The translations under genes and the position numbers were made by a program. DNA of 53,796 nucleotides from Stentor coeruleus (taxonomy: Eukaryota > Ciliophora > Heterotrichea > Heterotrichida > Stentoridae). This document shows, one piece after another, positions 1-9,309 of the stretch. The stretch spans positions 1-53,796 of the forward strand of contig MPUH01000448.1 of the NCBI GenBank assembly GCA_001970955.1. The letters run 5' to 3'. The notes under the pieces are model-generated. The model was given only the letters and a program-made list of their open reading frames with translations. It was not told the origin of the DNA and did no database searches. Positions within the stretch are counted from its first letter, which is position 1. Each line of letters opens with the position of its first letter.

Positions 1-199
1 CCTGTCTATTAATTGAAGCTCCAATACATAAGCATAAACAAGATAAAGCACAATGATATAAACAACTTTTCTGTGTATAATCCGATACTACTTTCCCTTG
101 TACACAACATGGTCCACCAAGACATGAAAAAACAGATAAAAAACAGAACAAGCCTGGGGTTTTTTGACAGGAAAACAATTCTTCATGAAAGTCTTCCAT
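1..199 (-). CDS. PLAC8-like cysteine-rich protein, 3' end off the window
   Basis: An open frame starts at the ATG complementary to 197-199 and runs off the left edge, giving 66 visible residues. It is cysteine-rich: a Cys-Gln-Lys-Thr-Pro-Gly start, then GGPCC, then a run of Cys-rich helix (CALSCLCLCIG). That spacing resembles the PLAC8/Cys-rich domain (FCPC-type motif followed by a second Cys cluster), a family of small membrane-associated proteins linked to cell size and metal or calcium transport. The opposite strand is also open here (13-222), but its product has no recognisable features. The gene is in tandem with the downstream-starting kinase, whose stop codon lies 84 bases away. The missing C-terminus prevents a firm family call. 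Confidence 0.6.
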   Translation of the reverse strand, partial: MEDFHEELFSCQKTPGLFCFLSVFSCLGGPCCVQGKVVSDYTQKSCLYHCALSCLCLCIGASINRQ

Positions 200-283
200 C
201 TGAATTAATTCTACTAAGATAAATGGAATTTTTTATGTATAAAAAAAAGAAATTTTGTGAGTTAAATACAAGGATTTACATAT

Positions 284-1696
284 TTATAAAAAGAAGTTTC
301 TTTTGTGGGGGTGGATTTTTGGAAGAGTTTTTGAGTTTGGTTTTTTTGCGTAGTCGGTTGTGCTTTTTCTGGTATCGATTTTATGTACATCGGAGTTGGT
401 TTCCTGACAAAATCCACAGGTTTTATGTACACATTCGCACTCGCGAACTTTTTTTATACAGGAAAAGACGAGAGCTTCACTTGCGGAGCATCGGATATTA
501 GGGTTGGCGTCGAGTAAGGTTTTAAGCAGTTCAACAGTTTCGGTGGTGAGTTTGGAGAAAATGTTATTTGAGAATGAAATCAAGCATTTTTTGTTTTTAT
601 TTAGTACTTCTTTAGTATCCCTACCTGAAAATGGGGACTTCCCTGTTAAGATTATATACATCAAAACCCCAGCGCTAAACAGGTCTGCTTTTGATCCATA
701 AATTTCACCACGGAGGATTTCTGGTGCAACACAGCCTGGGGATCCACATTTTTGACTTAGTCCATAACCAGCATCACAAGCAAGTCCAAAGTCAATAATT
801 TTCAATTGAAAACTGTTGTCATTCATCATCATAATGTTTTCTGGCTTAATATCTCTATGAACAATTCCCATTGAATGCATATAACTAAGGGTCTGTAAAA
901 GACTTGCCATAAACTTTAAAGCATTAGCCTCTGATAATTTCTTAACTTTTTGCAATCTTTTGCTTAAATCTCCATATGGGAAATAGTCTATTACCAAATG
1001 AATATGCGAATATGTTTCATAGACTTTATACAATTTTACGATGTTTGGATGAGAAACAAGCCTTAGCCCACGTATTTCATTGACTATTGATTGTAAAAGA
1101 TCAGGTTTTTGAGAAATGGCTTGTTTACTATAAGATTTAATTGCAAATTCTTCATGGGTTCTTGGCTGAGAGGATGGGTTTCGTTTAAGGATGTTAGGTT
1201 CATATTGAAGTTTATGACGATGTTTAAGTTCTTCAGTAGATTGGCATAGATTTATACAGGAACCCATACTATGGGAGATTTCTTTTATGACGATTAAATC
1301 TTCATCAAATGTTGAGAGAATACAGATAGGTGAAAGATTTTCTAACCATTTGTCTAGATCTTGAGAACTTTTTGTGAAAAAATCTAAGGCATTAAGGTCA
1401 CCAAGACGAAAACCATATAATGAACCTTTATCAGTAATTTCAATAAAAGGTTCAATTGTTTTCCAAGAAATATTAGCTCTGTATTTTGGGATGATCCATT
1501 TAGACAGATAATAGATATATGATGATGTCAAAATGCATCTTCTTGTTTTGAAGCTCCCATCACGTCTTTTGAACATCAATTCACCTCCAAAGATTGTAGA
1601 GTTTACTAGGTTCTCTGGCAATGTTAGGTCTAGTTTTTGCCAAAAGCCAGGTTCAGGGTTATATCTACAATCAAGAAATTGGAACACTGATGCCAT
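284..1696 (-). CDS. PH-domain protein kinase, CAMK-like
   Basis: A 470-residue intronless gene. Residues about 35-125 look like a PH domain (a basic beta-rich start GELMFKRRDGSFK and a terminal amphipathic helix with LDKWLENL). A Ser/Thr kinase domain follows: beta-3 lysine K187 in FAIKSYSK, catalytic loop HRDIKPEN at 280-287, DFG at 302-304, and GSPGCVAPEIL in place of the usual APE segment. The activation segment and the FSAGVLMYIILTGKSPF stretch favour the calcium/calmodulin kinase group. A PH domain would target the enzyme to phosphoinositide membranes. The glycine-rich loop (about 135-150) is degraded, and a Ser/Pro-rich insert separates it from the beta-3 lysine. The tail is cysteine- and lysine-rich. 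No EF hands are seen, so it is not a classical CDPK. Confidence 0.88.
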   Translation of the reverse strand: MASVFQFLDCRYNPEPGFWQKLDLTLPENLVNSTIFGGELMFKRRDGSFKTRRCILTSSYIYYLSKWIIPKYRANISWKTIEPFIEITDKGSLYGFRLGDLNALDFFTKSSQDLDKWLENLSPICILSTFDEDLIVIKEISHSMGSCINLCQSTEELKHRHKLQYEPNILKRNPSSQPRTHEEFAIKSYSKQAISQKPDLLQSIVNEIRGLRLVSHPNIVKLYKVYETYSHIHLVIDYFPYGDLSKRLQKVKKLSEANALKFMASLLQTLSYMHSMGIVHRDIKPENIMMMNDNSFQLKIIDFGLACDAGYGLSQKCGSPGCVAPEILRGEIYGSKADLFSAGVLMYIILTGKSPFSGRDTKEVLNKNKKCLISFSNNIFSKLTTETVELLKTLLDANPNIRCSASEALVFSCIKKVRECECVHKTCGFCQETNSDVHKIDTRKSTTDYAKKPNSKTLPKIHPHKRNFFL

Positions 1697-2239
1697 AAAT
1701 TATCAATCCATTTTTACTGGTGAAAGATTTCGATTATCTTCTTCATGATTTTATCTGTTTTCTTATGTTGTTTACGATTTTTCGTATTGTTGCATGCAGA
1801 TATTTTTTTTGGTTTTATAAAGGGTTTTTAAGAAAAAAGCGGCAAAAGTTGTCTGTTGTGATTGGGGTATTATATACTGATTGGAAGTTGGATTACAGAA
1901 AGGGAAAATTATTTAAGGTATTTTTTTTATATATGTGGTAGGTAAAAAAGCTAAAGGTAGAGAGGGGGATAGTTTATTTAATAGGAATTTATTAATATAT
2001 TGGTATTATATAAACTGAGAAAGCGTATTTATCAGGTTGATTTTTTTTATCACAGTGTCTTTGTCATATTTTTGAAAGTGCTTACTATTAAGTAAACATG
2101 AGTTTGTAGAAAAAATAGATAATAAATAACTTATATTAGAATAAAGTTTGATAAATACTTTAATATTCTCGATAATGTCTCTTATTATAAAAATACTCAT
2201 GCCTTATAATATGATTTATAAAGTTTATATTTTAAAAAG
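1697..2239. other. Intergenic, no gene seen
   Basis: The first 250 bases are G/T-rich on the plus strand, the usual composition here upstream of a minus-strand gene. A 64-codon open frame at 2006-2200 (minus) has no recognisable features and sits in low-complexity AT sequence. Confidence 0.5.
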
Positions 2240-2340
2240 TAAAGAGAGGCTGGCAATTGAACTTTTTTTTCTAAGCAGATATTACAATTTTCTAGTTCAA
2301 AAAGAAAGATGATTTCTTTTCGGTGTTACTCTCTTTAATA
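2240..2340 (-). pseudogene. Decayed copy of the RBR ligase 5' end
   Basis: About 95 bases match the N-terminal coding part of the neighbouring RBR gene (plus-strand 3460-3555), with matching landmarks such as ttctaagca, tagttcaa/ttgttcaa and tcttttcgg/tctcttcgg. On the minus strand it still spells a Cys-x-Ile-Cys-Leu-Glu RING start. It needs a frameshift to connect the two halves, has in-frame stops, and lacks the rest of the gene. It lies about 130 bases beyond the intact gene's 3' end in the same orientation. Confidence 0.75.
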
Positions 2341-2473
2341 TTGACAAACCTAAAATTTAATTGTTGTTTATAAAACTTACTTAAGTATGTGATAAATAAT
2401 TTCTCTAATAAAAAATTATAATTAATATGTAAGAGCTCATGATATATTTTATTATTTAAACCTCTTAGCTAAA

Positions 2474-3562
2474 CTATTTAGTTAATCTATTAGAGGCACA
2501 TGCATATAAAGATCCAGGAATTTTTATAAGTATTAAAATAGCACCAAAAGCAACACTTAATACTAAAGCAATAGGAAATATTATAAGCATTAAAACCAAA
2601 ATGCCTAGGTAAATAAAAGGGAATAAAATAATAATTGTAATTTTCCAAAAACTATTTTTCATATATCGTCTCTTTAAACAATTATAAGCTATATGACCAC
2701 TATAGCCAAATAAAGAGCCAATTCCCATCAGGAAAACAATCAAAGGCGATAAAATAAATAATAAAATTAAAGACAGGATACTATGCTTTAACAAAAAAGT
2801 TTGGATCTTGTCTCTAGAATTATCAACTAACTCATGATTAATCAATAGAACAAAAAGCAAAGCGAAAGGGAAAAAAATAATCAAAATAGGTAAAAAAAAC
2901 AAAATCAAAGCTATACTTATTTTCGGGTTATACCATTTTTCCCCAACATAGCATATGTATATATTGTGATTAGCTTTAGGTCTAGAGCACATCCAACACC
3001 AAGAAGTAAGGCATTTTTTACATTCAATAGAATCACATCCTCCATTCTTTTCAGTCCTCACATAGCAAACTGGGCAAAATTTAACTTTTTTACCTTGTCG
3101 TACAGAAAAAGAACCTAAAGTTTTCAAAAATTTGCATTCACCTCTATGCCATTGATCAGCACAAAGAAAGCAAAACTCAAAATTGCATTCTTGACATTTA
3201 AGTTTATTAGAAGATTCATATAAGCCATAGCCTTTACATTCTTTTTGTGGGCACCACCTAAATTTCAAATCGGATTCTAATTTTTTTACATATGCAAATT
3301 TATGATACTTAACCACAGCTTCAGGAGATGCAAATTGTAATATAAGAGATTCATTTATATCAGAACAAGTCATTGTAGGACATGGGATTTTTAGAACTTC
3401 ACCATCCTGGATTTTTGTATCGATATATAATGTTATACAATTTTTACAGTATTCATGACCACAGAGAAGTTGACATTGAACTTCATTTTCTAAGCAAATA
3501 GTGCACTTTTCTTGTTCAAGGGGAAATATTATTTTCTCTTCGGAGATATTCTCGTTAGACAT
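2474..3562 (-). CDS. RBR-type E3 ubiquitin ligase with C-terminal membrane helices
   Basis: This 362-residue protein has the RING1-IBR-RING2 order. RING1 starts C20-x2-C23 and includes CGHEYC (34-39). The IBR has WCPQKEC (103-109), CQEC (123-126) and CFLC (131-134). RING2 has CPVC (163-166), NGGC (173-176) and CWMC (189-192). C176 sits at the position of the thioester-forming catalytic cysteine of HHARI/parkin-type ligases, so the enzyme should pass ubiquitin through a covalent intermediate. After RING2 come long hydrophobic segments (about 214-242, 256-285 and 303-345), giving the RNF19/RNF144-like layout of a membrane-anchored ligase. The protein is intronless. Its substrate is not deducible from the sequence. 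A relic of its 5' end lies just downstream. Confidence 0.93.
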   Translation of the reverse strand: MSNENISEEKIIFPLEQEKCTICLENEVQCQLLCGHEYCKNCITLYIDTKIQDGEVLKIPCPTMTCSDINESLILQFASPEAVVKYHKFAYVKKLESDLKFRWCPQKECKGYGLYESSNKLKCQECNFEFCFLCADQWHRGECKFLKTLGSFSVRQGKKVKFCPVCYVRTEKNGGCDSIECKKCLTSWCWMCSRPKANHNIYICYVGEKWYNPKISIALILFFLPILIIFFPFALLFVLLINHELVDNSRDKIQTFLLKHSILSLILLFILSPLIVFLMGIGSLFGYSGHIAYNCLKRRYMKNSFWKITIIILFPFIYLGILVLMLIIFPIALVLSVAFGAILILIKIPGSLYACASNRLTK

Positions 3563-4183
3563 TTATAATTTATAAATTTAGGATAGAGTTAAAATCAAAT
3601 CTCAGAATATATGCTAATTTGTAGAGTAACTTAGCTAGATTTATTATATTTCTAAGTATTTGTTAATAAATTTACTTCACCTGTGGAATGTGAATATTGC
3701 TTTTCTAGTATTTTCCCAAAAATTGTCACTGGCTTGAATTTTTTTTCATCAATATAAACCATTATTATTCATCAATCACTAAAAAAAAATGTAAAAGTCC
3801 TTATTAAAATTTATAAAACTTAGCATTCTCATAATTTAAAATAACTTTACTTATATATCTTATTATATATATTATATTGTCTCTATTTTTGCTTTATTAG
3901 TTATATTTTCTTGAATGATCTCACACATTACTCAATTTTTTAATAAATTATTATATAGTTTTTTATTATTTTAATAGCTTCTCATATGCTTTTCGCAAAA
4001 TAATATAATAATTCTAAAATCTTACAATTTAAAGAGTTTGCTTTAATTATTGTCTAACATAAATATTTGCTAATCAAAGGTAATTATTTTTATCATATTG
4101 AAAATCATTAAAAACTCTCTAATCAAAAAGATTATAAATAAAATCAAACAAATATATGAATTTTTAATGTATTATATGCAGAC
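3563..4183. other. Intergenic, no gene seen
   Basis: Very AT-rich, with stops in every frame on both strands. No repeats or RNA-like structure recognised. Confidence 0.5.
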
Positions 4184-5140
4184 CTAAAAAGTTTTTCTAA
4201 TTGGGATTTCTTCATCATACTCAAAATCGAAACTCGAATTTCCTAACTTATGTGAAAACAAATTATGTCCCTTTCCTATAACAGGGGAACTATGCATTAT
4301 TTCCTTAGATTTATTTACAGAGTCTTTTAAACTCTCATATATCTGTTGTATTTTCTGTTTATGCAAAGAAATGCTTTCAGCTAAAGTTTCGCTACTATTG
4401 CATATATTCAATATTTCATCATTTTTTAACATACTATGATATTCATTAACAGGAATTTCAGGCTGAGTTGTTTCTTTAAAAGATAAATTTACTGTAGAAT
4501 TTTCATAACTATCACTGCCCTTTTCTGAAGTAAAATTCTCTAGAATAAACTGCAGCAAATCCAAGCAAGTTTTTTTAAGATTCTCTGATTTGATATCTTT
4601 GTACATTAGTTCTTCTGAGTCGAAAATATCACAAAAACTTTTTTTCCATAAACAGCTTTTCTTGACTCTCAAGGTAAAAAAGTGAGCATATTTTAACACC
4701 CTACTTAATTCAACATCACAAACCGAATGTTCTTTAATTTTCTTAATAGTCTCCCACATTTCTTTATTCTCTTCCAAGAGTTCATTTCTATATTTCACTT
4801 ACCTTTCAGCTTCAAGTTTCGAAATTTCTTTACGAAGCTTTAAAATTTCATTATTATTATTATAAGAATCATTAGTAATCTTTGATGTATCAGTATTGTT
4901 ATGAATACTTTTGATTTTTTCAGAAGCATTTTGTAAAAAAAATTTAAGTTTTTCAGATGATGGTAGAGATTTATGATTTTCTTGAAGGCTTGAATATGTT
5001 ATTAAAGTAAGTGGACTTGAATCAGTTATTGATGAAGTTTCAGAATCTGATTGAGTTGATTTGGGGATTATAAGACTTGATTTATCTATAATCAAATTTC
5101 CAGGTAAAGGTAATCTTAAATTAACTCTGTGAGTTGACAT
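4184..5140 (-). CDS. Coiled-coil protein with one 15-nt intron
   Basis: Two open frames join cleanly when a 15-base intron (4788-4802, minus strand GTAAGTGAAATATAG) is removed. Exon 1 is 4803-5140 and exon 2 is 4184-4787, together 313 residues. The splice falls inside a codon and restores a continuous heptad stretch (LRKEISKLEAERNELLEENK), which is the only clear feature: a short coiled coil around residues 95-130. The N-terminus is Ser/Thr-rich and probably disordered, and the C-terminal half is mostly helical and charged. I do not recognise a family. A second ATG lies just inside the intron region, so an unspliced reading would give two unrelated-looking short proteins. The join is preferred because the intron matches the other two in the window. 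Confidence 0.8.
4788..4802 (-). other. 15-nt spliceosomal intron
   Basis: Minus-strand sequence GTAAGTGAAATATAG, flanked by AAAG and AAAT. Removing it fuses the two open frames of the coiled-coil gene. Confidence 0.85.
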
Positions 5141-6058
5141 TTATTAGTTTGTTTTCCAGTGGAAAACTAGTGAAAAATGGTTTGATTAGGGCTTGGATTA
5201 AAACTTCAAGTAAAATCCGGTTTTTCCTAACTTTTAATATGGTATTTGGCACTAATAAGGTTTGAAAGTTGATGGATTTGAAGTTTTTTTTGGACTGTGG
5301 GAAAGGATTTTGTTGAGGAAAGGGAATTTTTATGTGGAAAGTGAGGGAAAATTATGGGTTTAGAAGTTGCTGAGGAATAAATGGAGGGTTGATGGTATAA
5401 TAAGTCTTGAGTGTAAAATTATAATTTCAAGTCTAAAATAATTTTATCCATCATATAGAAAAATATAATCGAATTGCAAGCTTCCCATAAACATTACCCT
5501 AAAAGTTTAATATAAAATGTAATTTATAATTTTAAATGAAGATACTAAAATTATTATATAAAAACACAACTACAATTTTCTTCAAATACATAAATAAATC
5601 ATTCATATAGCACATAATCATTACATATACTAATAATTTACTTCTTAAATACTATAAAATAATATACTTATCACTAAGTCTATAATATAATAAAATTTAT
5701 CTTGAATATCATAAAAATCCAACATTCACAAAAATCATAATAATTCTAAGCAATACAAACAAAAAATATGCCCAATTTCAAACAAAATACTCCTAAAATC
5801 ATCTATTTAATAATCACCCCAACAATCCCATACAATTCAATCAAAAATTTAATTAAAATTATATCAAATATCCTAATCTAATAATCATATGATAAAACAT
5901 ATCCTCTTAAAAGCTAAATGGAAAGCCTAGTCATAAAAATAAATCAAAAAAAAACTATCTTTAATATAATACTAAAAAAATCTAATATTCTTATTCTGCT
6001 TGTCAACTCTAATCTTAAAGGGGGTTTTTATATCAAGTCTTAAAATAATAAAATACTT
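5141..6058. other. Divergent intergenic region with opposite base skews
   Basis: Lies between two outward-facing genes. The left third is G/T-rich on the plus strand and the right half is strongly A/C-rich, so each gene has an A/C-rich sense strand before its start. No open frame of note. Confidence 0.6.
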
Positions 6059-7643
6059 ATGGAGTCTTCAAAAGACAGTTTCTCAAAAACCACATACAAA
6101 TTTAGCACACTAGTATCTAAACCCTTTACAGCAACAAGACCGAAACTAAAAAATGAAGCACCTCTTAGTACAAGGTCAATACTTAACGTCACAAGTCCTG
6201 TAATCAAAACTCAAGCTAATACTTTTACCCCAAGAAGTAGCTTATTTAATCAATCTAAAGGGTCAAAAAGCGAAAAAGTCTTACTTGTTAAAAGCATTAA
6301 AAAAGTTACCCCGAAAAGTACTTATGAAGCGGCAGTCAAAAATATTAAATTTCCTACAACACCTTCAGCAGTAATATCTGAACTTCCATATCTTCCTGAA
6401 TGGGTTAAAAACGAAATGAGTACTTTTAAGCAGCTTTTTTATATGTCAAAAACCGAAAAGCCTGAAACTATGAATGCAAATGAAAACGATGGGGATTTTA
6501 AAGCGATTATTGGAGATGATATTGATTATCGTTATGAAATACTAGAATTACTTGGTAAAGGGACATTTGGTCAGGTTGTAAAAGCGTATGACCATATGAT
6601 GAAAAAGCTTTTGGCAATGAAGATTATAAAAAATAAACAGAGGTATTTAGATCAGTCGATAATAGAAGTGAATATATTGAAATTTTTACAAGAAAAAAAC
6701 TTGGATTCTAAAGCGAATATCGTAAATTTTGAAGGAAGTTTTTATTTTAGAAACCATATGGTAAATTATATATAGTGTATCAGCTTCGAACTTCTTAGCG
6801 ATAATCTTTATGATATGCTTAAAAAATGCAACTTTAAAGGGATTTCTATTGGGAAAATAAAAAAAATCTCCTACCAAACTTTAAAATGCTTAAGTTTTCT
6901 TGCAGAAAACAACATAATCCATTGTGACTTGAAACCAGAAAATATTTTATTATTATCCCCAACTAGTACTTCAGTAAAAGTTATTGATTTTGGATCATCA
7001 TGTTTTTTAAATCATAGGATGTATACTTATATCCAAAGTCGCTTCTACAGAGCTCCAGAAATTGTTTTAGGTATTCCTTATACACCAGCAATAGACATAT
7101 GGAGTTTTGGGTGTATTTTAGTTGAATTATATACCGGACTGCCTATTTTCCCTGCAGAAAACGAAAAGGATCTTATATCTTGTATAACTGAAGTTATTGG
7201 TGAACCATCAATTATGTTCTTATCAACAGGGCAAAGATCTTCAGTGTATTTTACACCTGATGGGAAACTAAAACCTTATAAAAACTCAAGAGGGAGAAGA
7301 AGATTTCCTAATACAAGACCTATAAAAACTATATTAAAAGGAGCAGATGAAGGGTTTATAAGACTGGTTAGTGCTTGTATAAGATGGGATCCTAATGAAA
7401 GGATTAACCCTGAAAATGCACTTAAGTCGTTTTGGTTTATGGAAAGCTTGTCGGTACCNAAGATGGGATCCTAATGAAAGGATTAACCCTGAAAATGCAC
7501 TTAAGTCGTTTTGGTTTATGGAAAGCTTGTCGGTACCTAAAGTTCAAACTAGATATTGTAAGATTAGTATGGAAGATATTATTAAACACACACCAAGGTT
7601 AAAGAAATTTGTTGTTCATCAGTCGAAACCTACTGTTGCTTGA
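6059..7643 (+). CDS. DYRK-family dual-specificity kinase (interrupted by assembly duplication)
   Basis: Exon 1 (6059-6760) joins exon 2 (from 6776) through a 15-nt intron, restoring the segment NHM-CISFELLSDNLYDML, which matches DYRK kinases. About 150 disordered residues precede the kinase domain (from about 160), with GKGTFGQVV, an AMKII lysine, HCDLKPENIL, IDFGSS and the DYRK hallmark activation loop Y317-T-Y319-IQSRFYRAPE. DYRKs autophosphorylate the second tyrosine during folding and then phosphorylate Ser/Thr. A single N at 7459 lies between two identical 78-base copies (7381-7458 and 7460-7537). Counting one copy gives a continuous 496-residue frame ending in TGA at 7641-7643. The true gene is therefore intact and the break is an assembly join. 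Roles in the family include cell-cycle exit and cytoskeletal control. Confidence 0.92.
6761..6775 (+). other. 15-nt spliceosomal intron
   Basis: GTAAATTATATATAG between codons for Met and Cys (phase 0). Its removal connects the two halves of the DYRK kinase domain exactly where the family is continuous. Confidence 0.93.
7381..7537. repeat. Assembly duplication around N (7459)
   Basis: Two identical 78-base copies, 7381-7458 and 7460-7537, separated by one N. The duplication falls inside a conserved kinase segment, so it is best read as overlapping contig ends joined without merging. Confidence 0.93.
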
Positions 7644-8729
7644 GGATATGTAAAAGATATTAATTAAGTTTTTAAGTGATGCTGGGAATGGGTTTTTAAA
7701 GTTTGGAAAATTGATTTTCGTTTTTTTGGATAGATTGTAAGTTTATTGGTTTTTATATAATTTTAGTTGTATTTAAAAGGAATTTTTTTTGTTGTTTTGA
7801 ATTGATTAAATAAAAATATTCTGGTTAAAAACAGTTTTTTTGCTTTTGGTAGATTTCGACTTGACTATAAATTTTTAACAGACAATTTTTGTTGAATGAA
7901 ATATTACTTTATTGTTTTTCCTTGGCTATTTTTGTTGTTTTAACATGTTTTTACGTGTTTTTATTAAGTATTTAATTGTATTGTAATATGCATGATGAGG
8001 ATAAAAATTTGATTTTTTTTACTTTTGGGTTTATTATGTGCTTTTGATGGATAAGCTAACATTAGGGTGCTAACTTCAACATTTTCTCTGTTTAGATTTT
8101 ATATAATTATTGTAAGAAAAAATGAAAGCTAGGGAGAAAATAAAGGGTTAAGTATAAATATATGGATTATTAATAGAAATACACTTTCTTAAAAGATATA
8201 TGAAAGTATACGAAATTTGAAAGGATTATTTAATTCTATCTATTTTCCTATAGGATTTTAATATATAAGATTATTTATTTCAGTGATTTTAACATTATTG
8301 TATTAAGATAAATTTTAATATGTTTTTAAGATAAAATCTTAAATCACAAAAATAAAGGTATACCTAAACCCTTTATGTCATAAAAATTATTTCAGGCTTT
8401 ATAAACATATTAAAACATATATTAAATTATATTATGATTATCTGCAACTATATACTTTTCCCAAATTATATAAAAAAGCTATATTCCTAAGAAAACTATT
8501 AATATTTTATAACCTATAATCACTATTTTCTAACTTTCAATCAAACATCCTAATAAAAACTTTAAAAATTATAATCTAACCTAATAATACTTATAAACTT
8601 ATACAAAGAATTTATATATACTCTCAGTTTATATATAAAATAATCATATCAATCTTACTTATATTATTATTAGTTTTAGAATCCTAATTACATATTATTC
8701 TCCCTCTAAACCTAGCTTAATTAATATTT
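7644..8729. other. Intergenic between convergent genes
   Basis: G/T-rich on the plus strand next to the kinase, shifting to A/C-rich near the minus-strand gene on the right. No open frame or structured element seen. Confidence 0.5.
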
Positions 8730-9020
8730 TTATCTTCCCATAACATTTTCCTCAATAACATTCAGATAAAGAACCCCATCACTATTTTTATAATTGTCGT
8801 ATAACTCTTGAAATAAAGTTTTTAAAGATAACAAGCTTTGCTCTTTAATCTGAATAAATATAGACTTCTTTCTTTTCATTCGCATTTTTTGACGGTAATA
8901 AAATACAAATTCGCTAAGACTAAGGGTTAAAGGCACATAAAAATGTGTTGCTTTGTTCCTACAAGTTACAATAACTGGGATTTTATCTGAGTATGAATTT
9001 CTCAAATCGCTTATTTCCAT
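8730..9020 (-). CDS. Short divergent Atg8/LC3-like protein
   Basis: This 96-residue protein aligns with the ubiquitin-like core of Atg8. LRNSYSDKIPVIV matches the IRKKYPDRVPVIV region, then VPLTLSLSEFVFYYRQKM matches VPSDLTVGQFVYVIRKRI, then KSIFIQIKE, LFQELYDNYKNSDGVLYLNV and a final ENVMGR matching the ENTFG end. The penultimate Gly95 followed by Arg96 would suit Atg4 cleavage and conjugation to phosphatidylethanolamine on autophagosomes. It is about 20 residues shorter than usual Atg8. Most of the first N-terminal helix and the GDLDKKK-type loop between strands are missing. It is intronless. It could be a specialised paralogue rather than the main Atg8. Flanks on both sides are non-coding. 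Confidence 0.78.
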   Translation of the reverse strand: MEISDLRNSYSDKIPVIVTCRNKATHFYVPLTLSLSEFVFYYRQKMRMKRKKSIFIQIKEQSLLSLKTLFQELYDNYKNSDGVLYLNVIEENVMGR

Positions 9021-9309
9021 TTTATAATAAAGTTAAGTTTATTTGAATTAAAAAATTAGTTTTTATGCGCTTTTGTTTATATTTATGTGTATTAGAATAT
9101 ATTTTTTGCTATTTAGATAGAAAGTGTGTATAAAAACATCAACTTCGAGTCTAATACAATAAATTCATATACCATTTACATTAAAAAAAAACATAATTAC
9201 TTTCTATCTGCAAAAGTAAACCATTATAATAATAAAAAGTGTTAATTACCTCACATTACATCTTATAATCTTATATATTAAATATCATATCACAAAAAAA
9301 AATCCTTTA

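Noticed and set aside
13-222. 69-codon plus-strand open frame at the left edge
   Set aside because: The opposite strand reads as a PLAC8-like cysteine-rich protein, which is the more convincing interpretation.
2006-2200. 64-codon minus-strand open frame
   Set aside because: Low-complexity Ile/Lys/Asn sequence without domain; does not extend the RBR relic.
7381-7540. Tandem duplication within the DYRK kinase domain as a real mutation
   Set aside because: An N lies exactly at the junction and the copies are identical, as at the seven other joins.
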